DNA of 11,533 nucleotides from positions 1 to 11,533 of the forward strand of contig JAUVLC010000076.1 of the NCBI GenBank assembly GCA_030595925.1, given 5' to 3'. The first letter of the stretch is position 1. Every line of letters starts with the position of its first letter. The position numbers and the translations under genes are program-made. A model generated the notes under the pieces. It was not told the origin of the DNA. It ran no database searches and saw only the letters and a list, made by a program, of their open reading frames with translations. This stretch comes from Clostridia bacterium (GTDB lineage Bacteria > CBDUZB01 > JAGLHV01). Below, one piece after another: positions 1-4,787 of the stretch.

Positions 1-51
1 CAAATGATACTTCGTATCGTATACTGCATGGCTTGTTCGTTTTATTCCCAT
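1..51 (-). CDS. tnpA: IS200/IS605-family transposase TnpA, N-terminal fragment (cut by window edge)
   Basis: Seventeen codons are visible, starting at an ATG at 51 and reading leftward out of the window: MGIKRTSHAVYDTKYHL. This closely matches the usual N-terminus of IS200-type Y1 transposases, where a short basic start is followed by a T-x-H-x-V-Y-x-x-x-Y-H-L segment, the first strand of the HUH fold. The catalytic HUH motif and the tyrosine lie outside the window. TnpA excises and inserts the element as single-stranded DNA. No strong Shine-Dalgarno sequence precedes the ATG, and the leader contains hairpins; in Salmonella IS200 such leader structures keep transposase expression very low. 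Whether the full gene is intact cannot be seen. Confidence 0.8.
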   Translation of the reverse strand, partial: MGIKRTSHAVYDTKYHL

Positions 52-72
52 GCTTATAGTATACTATTTTTG

Positions 73-87
73 ATTGCCTTCGGCAAT
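73..87. repeat. Small hairpin in the tnpA leader
   Basis: ATTGCC (73-78) pairs with GGCAAT (82-87) around a TTC triloop, giving a perfect 6-bp stem between the outer element palindrome and the transposase start. It would form in the tnpA leader RNA. In IS200 comparable leader stem-loops block read-through transcription or hide the ribosome-binding site; a role here is inference. Confidence 0.5.
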
Positions 88-129
88 TCAACTTTTCATC
101 TCCGTTCAAGAACGGAGTATTCAAGTTGA
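88..129. repeat. IS200/IS605 subterminal imperfect palindrome
   Basis: The structure is a two-level stem: TCAACTT (88-94) with AAGTTGA (123-129), and CTCCGTT (100-106) with AACGGAG (111-117). The top loop is CAAG, and the two stems are separated by the internal loop TTCAT/TATTC. A lower stem, unpaired internal bases and a GC-richer upper stem is the shape bound by TnpA dimers at the ends of IS200/IS605 elements. Both sides are visible and the pairing is perfect within each stem. Confidence 0.65.
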
Positions 130-159
130 GGTTTTTATAAACAGAGTTTTTCTCAAATT

Positions 160-1794
160 TTTAGCTGGCAAATAGAGACGGTTGATGACTTAGGGGATGT
201 AGGTGATTATCCTTCGATAGATTTGGATAGCCATGGTTATCCTCACATTTCTTATTATGATTGGACTAATATAACTTTAAAATATGCTAAATGGGATGGA
301 TCAGGTTGGCAAAAGCAGACTATAGTTTCTGTTGTAAGCGGGGTTTGTTTTACCTCCTTATTCATAGATTCTAATGGTTTTTCACATATCAGTTATCAGG
401 AAAATGGTAGTGTTGATGGAGATTTAAAATATGCTAAATGGAATGGTGTATTTTGGAGCACTTCAACTGTAGATTCAAATGGAAATACCGGTCATGATTC
501 TTCCCTCACCTTAGATTCTAATAATTATCCTCACATTAGTTATGCAAATTATACAGATAATACATTAAAATATGCCGGATGGAATGGGTCATCCTGGGAT
601 ATAGAAACAATAGTAGCTTCAGCTACAGACGATATTCACCATACTTGCATAGCTTTAGATTCTAATAATCAGCCACATATTAGTTATCATGATCCTGCTG
701 GTAATGATTTGAGATATGCTCACTGGGATGGGGTGATATGGAATATAGAGACTATCGATTCCGACGGAGATGTGGGAATTCATTCCTGTATAGTTTTAGA
801 TTCAAATGACCATCCCCATATTAGTTATGGCTGTACCTACAACACTGGTAATTTAAAATATGCTGTTTGGAATGGACTAAGTTGGGATATAGAAATCGTA
901 GATAGTGAGATAAATACCGGTCGTTATTCTTTCTTGTGTTTGGACAAAAATGAATACCCTTGTATATCTTACAACAATATGGATAATCGTAATTTAAAAT
1001 TAGCTTGTTGGGATAGGACAAAATGGGAAATAGAGATTATTGATTCTAATAATGGGTTTGTCTATAGTACATCTATGGTTTTAGATTATAATTATAATCC
1101 TCATATTGCCTATTATGTAGGTTGGAATTATAGTGATTTAAGATATGCTAAAGGGACGGATATTGTTCCACCGGCAATAATAAATGACCTCTCTGCTATA
1201 ACGGGTAGGTTAGCAGGTACCGTTAATTTAACCTGGACATCACCGGGGGATAATGGAAATAGTGGAAATATTCTTAACGGGGAATACCGTATGGAATATT
1301 CTCAGGATGCTAATGCCAATTGGGGGGATAGTAGTAACTATACTTTACAATGGTTAACGAATACTACCCCGGGGAGTTATGAAGTCGTTACCCTGAATGA
1401 TTTGGATCCAGGTGCGGCTTATTATTTTTGGATGAAGACTGCTGATGAGAGACCAAACTGGTCTGAATTATCTGTTCGGGCAAGTAGTATTGCACGATTA
1501 CCCACGGATTTGTTTTTAGTGGGGGTTTCTCCACGGATATTTACTCCTAATAATGACGGCATTAATGATGTAGTTACTTTTATTTATGAAAATCCTAAAA
1601 ATGACAGGGTATGTGGGAAGATATTTGATATGGGGGGTAGTGTAGTAAGGGACAATTTGTATCAGAATAGTATATCTTCACTAATTTGGGATGGTAAAAA
1701 CAATGAAAATATTTGTGTAAAAGGAGGAGTGTATATTTATCAAATTAAGGCAGGAAATAGTGTTATTAATGGAACGGTGGTATTGGCAAAATAG
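160..1794 (+). pseudogene. Secreted repeat protein with FN3-like and CHU_C-like C-terminal domains, 5' end lost at IS junction
   Basis: The frame is open from 130, but no ATG, signal peptide or ribosome-binding site is present. The only in-frame candidate start is a TTG at 223, inside a repeat and without a good Shine-Dalgarno. Coding sense begins in mid-repeat at about 160 (SWQIET). The visible part holds seven ~48-residue repeats, each with a PHISY motif followed by LKYAxWNGxSW and an acidic DSN turn. This looks like a beta-propeller or beta-solenoid surface module. An FN3-like domain follows (nt ~1170-1490), then a C-terminal domain (nt ~1510-1791) opening SPRIFTPNNDGINDVV. That opening is typical of the CHU_C/gliding-motility C-terminal domain used as a T9SS type-B-like sorting signal. 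The intact protein was probably secreted and surface-attached. It is called a pseudogene because the 5' part is replaced by the mobile element; residual translation from 223 cannot be excluded. Confidence 0.75.
163..1150 (+). repeat. Tandem ~48-codon repeats (PHISY repeats)
   Basis: Seven copies of a unit of about 144-150 bp lie in the coding frame, anchored by the codons for PHISY or near variants (SHISY, PCISY, PHIAY), starting near nt 241, 382 and onward to about 1100. The copies are diverged at DNA level, so this is an old structural repeat rather than a recent satellite. The first copy is cut at the mobile-element boundary and the last runs into the FN3-like domain. Confidence 0.8.
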
Positions 1795-2126
1795 AGGAAA
1801 GACAGAAAAAAGCAGGTAGAGCCTTGCCATTTTCATCAAATTTTTTATACCATTAATATCTACTTTCTCTTGTATTCCAAATGTTACTACTTTCCTACCT
1901 TCGATTTTGTTCTAAATTTAATCTACTCTCCCCACTTTCTTTTATCTCTCTTTTTTTTTCTTTTCGCAATATTTTTTTTCCTTTCTTTTTTCACCAAACC
2001 AATGTTTTTTTATTAACTTTATTAGTTCTTCATACCTTTCTTTTCTTCATACCTTTTATTTTTCTTATTTCAATTCCCGGGGGTGTCACATTTATTGTAG
2101 CATTCCCAAAAAGTGGCGAAAAAGAC
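1795..2126. other. Gene-free, pyrimidine-rich intergenic region
   Basis: I see no convincing gene here. From about 1860 to 2075 the plus strand is heavily pyrimidine-biased, with runs of T8-T9 and CT tracts. An 85-codon open frame (1881-2138) encodes mostly Leu, Phe and Ser, has no Shine-Dalgarno, and is best explained by this composition. A weak hairpin (GCAGG with CCTTGC around 1814-1830) after the upstream gene might be a poor terminator. The region ends at the promoter for the fimbria-like locus. Confidence 0.6.
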
Positions 2127-2154
2127 TTGACAAAATAAAAAAAGGTACTATACT
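2127..2154 (+). promoter_or_regulatory. Sigma70-type promoter for the riboswitch-controlled transcript
   Basis: The -35 box is TTGACA (2127-2132, perfect), the spacer is 16 bp, and the -10 box is TATACT (2149-2154, five of six). The predicted start at about 2161 lies some 58 nt before the first riboswitch helix, so the whole aptamer would be transcribed. A second TTGACA at 2191-2196 has no good -10 partner before the aptamer. Confidence 0.65.
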
Positions 2155-2218
2155 TAAAATAAAAAATGTGATAAAACTCACATTAACAAATTGACAATTG
2201 TATATAGAGAATTATTTC

Positions 2219-2300
2219 CTCTGATAAAGGTAAACCTCGGGAAACCGGGGGACACAAAACTGCGGGTCCACTATTATAGTGGAAAGCTGGGTTGCCAGAG
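2219..2300 (+). promoter_or_regulatory. Cyclic-di-GMP-I (GEMM-I) riboswitch aptamer
   Basis: The order and spacing of conserved elements match the GEMM-I aptamer. The closing helix is CTCTG (2219-2223) with CAGAG (2296-2300). The conserved GGTAAACC leads into a hairpin capped by a GAAA tetraloop (the loop that docks in the tetraloop receptor). GGGACACAAAAC and GCGGGTCC follow, then a second hairpin (CCACTA/TAGTGG), then GCTGGGTTGCC. In known structures a G just before the (C/U)AAA of the first conserved segment reads one guanine of the ligand. The equivalent base here is G2230; it is retained, which favours c-di-GMP over 3',3'-cGAMP. A terminator follows at once, so control is probably transcriptional. 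Confidence 0.85.
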
Positions 2301-2312
2301 ACTGAAAAAAAT

Positions 2313-2358
2313 AAAACCAGGTTAACCGCAGAAAAAGCGAAATAACCTGGTTTTTTTT
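2313..2358 (+). terminator. Riboswitch expression platform: intrinsic terminator
   Basis: AAAACCAGGTTA (2313-2324) pairs perfectly with TAACCTGGTTTT (2343-2354). An extra CGC/GCG stem sits inside the loop, and the right arm merges into T8 (2351-2358). It lies 12 nt after the c-di-GMP aptamer and 27 nt before the first gene. A competing pairing of AACCAG (2315-2320) with CTGGGTT (2287-2293, one bulged G) is possible. It would tie the 3' part of the aptamer to the terminator. Confidence 0.85.
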
Positions 2359-2385
2359 ATGTAAGGAAAAAAGGGAAATGAAAAA

Positions 2386-2814
2386 ATGAAAAAACGAATT
2401 TTTATCTTTTTTGTCTTTTTTATGCTTTTTATGTGGGGAGGTAATATTTATGCTTCCTCTGTTGATAGTAATTTATTTTTACCCGGAACTTCTTCGGATT
2501 TTTACTTAAGAATAAAGATGCAATTATTACCTCTTTATTTGATTTTTCCTGATTTGGATGTTCGCGATGAGAAAAACAAACCGGTAAAAGATTGTAACGA
2601 TTTGTTTTTAAACAGTATGAATTATTGGGATAATATTTCAAACATTTGGGGTGTTATCAAGAAAAGAGTAAAAATAGGGGATATAGAATTAGCCATAATA
2701 AACTTAAATAAATTAAAAATCACAAAATCATCTGATAATACAAGATACCTGGATACTGCTGTATGCTTTTTTAAAGATGGTCTTTTTTTAAAACTACAGG
2801 TTATTCTTTTTTGA
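2386..2814 (+). CDS. Unknown secreted 142-aa protein, first gene behind the c-di-GMP riboswitch
   Basis: I do not recognise the family. Residues 1-23 form a signal peptide (MKKR, a Phe-rich core, cleavage after IYA). The mature part is about 119 residues, without a lipobox or clear repeats. It contains hydrophobic segments (MQLLPLYLIFPDLDV), an Asn/Ile/Lys-rich middle and a C-terminus LFLKLQVILF that ends like an outer-membrane or pilin beta-strand. The ATG at 2386 follows AAGGGA with suitable spacing; the ATG at 2378 opens only a three-codon frame. It is the gene nearest the riboswitch, 101 nt before pilin 1. A short open frame before pilin 2 (3493-3630) ends in a similar C-terminus. A role as accessory or minor subunit, or periplasmic factor of the fimbria-like system, is inferred from position only. 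Confidence 0.65.
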   Translation: MKKRIFIFFVFFMLFMWGGNIYASSVDSNLFLPGTSSDFYLRIKMQLLPLYLIFPDLDVRDEKNKPVKDCNDLFLNSMNYWDNISNIWGVIKKRVKIGDIELAIINLNKLKITKSSDNTRYLDTAVCFFKDGLFLKLQVILF

Positions 2815-2854
2815 AAACCTCTCTTTCCTCAAAGAAGTGTCTCTAAGTAAAATC

Positions 2855-2886
2855 AAATTAAAAAAATTACAAATTAAAAAAATTAC
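2855..2886 (+). repeat. Two perfect tandem copies of a 16-bp AT-rich unit
   Basis: The unit AAATTAAAAAAATTAC occurs at 2855-2870 and again at 2871-2886 without a mismatch, followed by a partial AAAACAAAA. It lies in the leader just before the ribosome-binding site of pilin 1. Copy number could change by slippage, altering leader length or structure. Confidence 0.8.
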
Positions 2887-2915
2887 AAAACAAAATAACT
2901 TAAAGGAGAAAAAAA

Positions 2916-3407
2916 ATGAAGAAATTAACGATTCTCTTAATAACAATCGGACTTATACTACAAATAAGCGGGATAGTAATGGCAGACAATATCGGTGACC
3001 ATCAGGTCACCATTATCATAGCTGTGGTAAATGAGCTGGAGATTATCGGGGGTAATATTACCTTGACCATTAATACCGCAACAGCCGGAAGCGGATTGAT
3101 TGATGATACAGACAATACTTGTGCACTTGACTGGACGACCAACTCTGGTAGTGTCAAAAAGATTACCGGACAGTTAGATACCGATTATTCGACTGGTATT
3201 TCATTAGCCGTAAATGTTACTGTGGCTGGTGGTAATGGTGCCAGTGCCGGGCAGCAAACACTTATTAGTGCCAGTGCAGTGGATCTGGTCACCGGAATGC
3301 ATAATGAATTTGTTAGTGCTAATACCCTTGGTTATACAGCATCAGCTCCCACTGCTTCTCCGGCCAGTGAGACAAAGACTGTCACTTATACAATTCTTGA
3401 TCAGTAA
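2916..3407 (+). CDS. Pilin-like secreted subunit 1 (163 aa)
   Basis: This small secreted beta-rich protein is likely the major subunit of a fimbria-like fibre. The start is clear: AAGGAG lies 7 nt before the ATG. Residues 1-23 are a signal peptide (cleavage after VMA). A 14-16-residue extension with alternating hydrophobics (HQVTIIIAVV) follows, then a Thr/Ala/Ser/Gly-rich beta-sandwich-like body with one Cys (TCALDW). The C-terminus is TVTYTILDQ. Chaperone-usher pilins share this layout: an N-terminal donor strand, an incomplete Ig fold and a C-terminal edge strand with an aromatic residue near the end. I see no sequence match to the FimA or CsuA/B families, so the role rests on layout and neighbours. 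It is about 80% identical to the 163-aa protein at 3768-4259 in its C-terminal half. It is followed at once by a strong terminator, which suits an abundantly made subunit. Confidence 0.75.
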   Translation: MKKLTILLITIGLILQISGIVMADNIGDHQVTIIIAVVNELEIIGGNITLTINTATAGSGLIDDTDNTCALDWTTNSGSVKKITGQLDTDYSTGISLAVNVTVAGGNGASAGQQTLISASAVDLVTGMHNEFVSANTLGYTASAPTASPASETKTVTYTILDQ

Positions 3408-3432
3408 TTAATTACTCATCTACAAGGGGGAA

Positions 3433-3466
3433 GGGGGGGAGGAGAAATCCTCCCCTCTTTTTTTTT
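3433..3466 (+). terminator. Strong intrinsic terminator after pilin 1
   Basis: GGGGAGGA (3436-3443) pairs with TCCTCCCC (3448-3455) around a GAAA loop. The stem extends outward through G-T and G-C pairs to 3433/3458 and is followed by T9 (3458-3466). This is one of the few GC-rich stretches in the window. It should end or attenuate most transcripts arriving from the riboswitch, uncoupling pilin 1 from the downstream assembly genes. Confidence 0.9.
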
Positions 3467-3492
3467 ATTTTTTTTATATATTTATTGCAGTA

Positions 3493-3630
3493 ATGGTAAA
3501 CCGGTTTGATAAAATGTTTGCCGAATTATTCTCTCCTTACAAAATAGTTTGTCTATACAAAACATCTGAATACTGCTGTTTACCTTTCCCGGACAACCTT
3601 TATTTAAAATTAAAAATTATTCTTTCTTGA
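3493..3630 (+). pseudogene. 45-codon remnant resembling the C-terminus of the 142-aa gene
   Basis: This is a short open frame from an ATG at 3493 without a good ribosome-binding site. Its last residues (DNLYLKLKIILS then stop) match the end of the 142-aa protein at 2386-2814 (DGLFLKLQVILF then stop) at most positions, including CxxFxD spacing just before. The DNA after both stops is also alike (TTCCTCAA, then GTGTCT). It therefore looks like a decayed partial copy of the upstream gene, carried along when the pilin unit was duplicated. It could instead be a spurious frame; the similarity covers only about 20 codons. Confidence 0.4.
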
Positions 3631-3722
3631 AATTTTTTCCTCAATGCAGTGTCTTTAAAGAACATCAATGTAAAACAAATGCAAAGTAAATAAATTAAAT
3701 TAAACCTTTGGAAATTAAATAT

Positions 3723-3751
3723 TTGACTAAAAAAAGAAAAAGTAATATAAT
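3723..3751 (+). promoter_or_regulatory. Sigma70-type promoter directly before pilin 2
   Basis: The -35 box is TTGACT (3723-3728, five of six), the spacer is 17 bp and mostly A, and the -10 box is TATAAT (3746-3751, perfect). The predicted start falls near 3758, only about 10 nt before the ATG and within the G6 ribosome-binding tract (3755-3760). The leader would be very short. The match is strong, but chance occurrence in A-rich DNA remains possible. Confidence 0.6.
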
Positions 3752-3767
3752 CCAGGGGGGTATAAAA

Positions 3768-4259
3768 ATGAAAAGATTACTAGTTTTTTTGATAGCAGTT
3801 GGATTTATCTGGCGAATAAGCGGGATAATAATGGCGGCTAATAATGATAATCAGCAGGTGACCATTATGGTTGTTGCAGTCAATGAATTGGCTGTTACCG
3901 GGGGTAATATTACTCTGACCATTAATACTGCGACGGCTGGTAGTGGACTGAATAATGCTACAGACACTACCTGCGCACTTGACTGGACGACCAATTCCAG
4001 TACTAATAAAAAGGTTACCGGGCAATTAGATACTGATTATTCAGCCGGTATTTCATTAGCTGTGAGTGTTACCGTAACGGGTGGTAATGGTGTTAGTGCG
4101 GGGCAGCAAACACTTATTAGTGCCAGTGCGGTGGATCTTGTTACCGGGATGCATAATGAGTTTGTCAGTGCCAATACTTTGGGTTATACGGCATCAGCTC
4201 CTACTGCTTCTCCGGCCACTAATACTAAGACTGTCACTTATACAATTATTGACCAGTAA
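3768..4259 (+). CDS. Pilin-like secreted subunit 2 (163 aa)
   Basis: This is a paralogue of pilin 1 with the same length, signal peptide (residues 1-23, ending IIMA), N-terminal hydrophobic extension (QQVTIMVVAV), single-Cys TCALDW motif and C-terminus TVTYTIIDQ. The start is set at ATG 3768 because GGGGGG lies 7 nt upstream and the signal peptide begins there. A longer in-frame TTG start at 3708 would put 20 polar residues before the signal peptide. The copies are most alike from GQLDTDY onward, with only scattered changes, and differ more near the N-terminus. It heads a compact gene group with the third subunit, the chaperone-like and the usher-like gene, so it is likely co-expressed with the assembly machinery. 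Alternative subunit or antigenic partner roles are inferred. Confidence 0.75.
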   Translation: MKRLLVFLIAVGFIWRISGIIMAANNDNQQVTIMVVAVNELAVTGGNITLTINTATAGSGLNNATDTTCALDWTTNSSTNKKVTGQLDTDYSAGISLAVSVTVTGGNGVSAGQQTLISASAVDLVTGMHNEFVSANTLGYTASAPTASPATNTKTVTYTIIDQ

Positions 4260-4297
4260 ACGGAGGTATTTTTTTACCATCTTTTGGGTAAATAATA

Positions 4298-4774
4298 ATG
4301 AAGAAAAGAATTATTATTATATCAATTTTATTATTAGGGTATTTTGTTTTTTTTGCCCGGGATAGATTAATTTTTGCTGCCTCTTTAAGTGTTACCGGGG
4401 GCGATATTGTTTTAACTATTTCTACTGCTGTTGCCGGGGGAAATCCGGATTCGGTTAGTAATGAAGTTAGCGGACTTAGCTATGGGACAAATCCTCAAAC
4501 ATATAAAATAACAGCAAGAACGAGTTTAGCTGCTCCGCTGTTTACTTTGATGGTGCTGGTAAAAAACATTCAAACAGGTGGTAGTGGTAGTGGCGGGACT
4601 GCTCAGTCGCAAATAACTTTGAGTACAACTGACCAGGATGTTGTCGTGGGTGTTACCGGAGGAACATTAGCTAATCCTCACACCTGTACTTTGGAATATA
4701 CTGCTTCGGCTACGGCAGCCCAGGGAACCGGAAATGATGTTCATACTATTACTTATACTATTGTAAAACAATAA
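4298..4774 (+). CDS. Pilin-like secreted subunit 3, lacks N-terminal extension (158 aa)
   Basis: This is a diverged member of the same subunit family. Residues 1-27 are a long signal peptide (cleavage near IFA). The mature protein begins directly at SLSVTGGDIVLTI, which aligns with LAVTGGNITLTI inside pilin 2. The ~15-residue hydrophobic extension of pilins 1 and 2 is therefore absent. It ends HTITYTIVKQ, matching the family C-terminus, and is Gly/Thr/Ser-rich (QTGGSGSGGTAQ). In donor-strand assembly the subunit lacking the extension is the one secreted first, at the tip; that role is an inference here. The ATG at 4298 is the first start after an in-frame stop. Its own Shine-Dalgarno is weak (TGGG about 10 nt upstream), while a good GGAGG sits 31 nt away, which suggests low translation, fitting a minor subunit. 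Confidence 0.7.
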   Translation: MKKRIIIISILLLGYFVFFARDRLIFAASLSVTGGDIVLTISTAVAGGNPDSVSNEVSGLSYGTNPQTYKITARTSLAAPLFTLMVLVKNIQTGGSGSGGTAQSQITLSTTDQDVVVGVTGGTLANPHTCTLEYTASATAAQGTGNDVHTITYTIVKQ

Positions 4775-4787
4775 ATAAAGGGGAAAG

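Larger units (their letters stand above)
1..159 (-). mobile_element. IS200/IS605-family insertion element, tnpA-side end (partial)
   Basis: This is the edge of an IS200/IS605-type single-strand transposon that continues past the left end of the window. The sequence shows the N-terminus of a Y1 transposase read leftward from 51. Between it and the neighbouring gene lies a subterminal imperfect palindrome (88-129) of the kind that TnpA recognises in this family. These elements lack terminal inverted repeats and make no target duplication, so the exact tip cannot be fixed. It is placed roughly between 130 and 159 because the repeat-protein frame to the right first makes sense from about 160. The neighbouring gene has no start or signal peptide beyond this boundary, so the insertion appears to have cut it. 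Confidence 0.75.
2916..4259 (+). repeat. Tandem duplication of the pilin unit (direct repeats at 2916-3407 and 3768-4259)
   Basis: The two pilin genes are offset by 852 bp and remain closely similar at DNA level, especially in their last ~260 bp. Shared stretches include AAACACTTATTAGTGCCAGT and GACTGTCACTTATACAATT. Similarity continues upstream of both genes (TTCCTCAA, GTGTCT), so the duplicated unit included the leader. Between them lie a strong terminator and a promoter that are not part of the similarity. Recombination between the copies would delete both. Confidence 0.75.

Noticed and set aside
2108-2132. Sigma54-like promoter (TGGC followed by TTGA)
   Set aside because: The distance between the two blocks is two bases too long and the GC of the -12 element is absent; the sigma70 reading fits far better.
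1881-2138. 85-codon open frame with hydrophobic, membrane-like translation
   Set aside because: It has no ribosome-binding site and its Leu/Phe/Ser content follows directly from the polypyrimidine tract; the end also overlaps the -35 box of a good promoter.
2191-2216. Second promoter starting with TTGACA at 2191
   Set aside because: No acceptable -10 box at 16-18 bp, and initiation there would cut into the first riboswitch helix.
3488-3520. Possible second GEMM-like element (GGTAAACC before pilin 2)
   Set aside because: Only the first eight bases resemble the aptamer; the GAAA hairpin, GGGACxCAAA segment and 3' part are missing. AAACCGGTTT is just a short palindrome.
3708-3767. Longer start (TTG 3708) for pilin 2
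   Set aside because: It adds 20 charged and polar residues before a clear signal peptide and ignores the G6 ribosome-binding tract before ATG 3768. Pilin 1 has the shorter form.
2386-4774. Gram-positive WxL or sortase-anchored surface proteins
   Set aside because: No WxL motif, LPxTG signal or sortase gene is present, and the neighbouring barrel-like and PorV-like proteins point to a diderm envelope.
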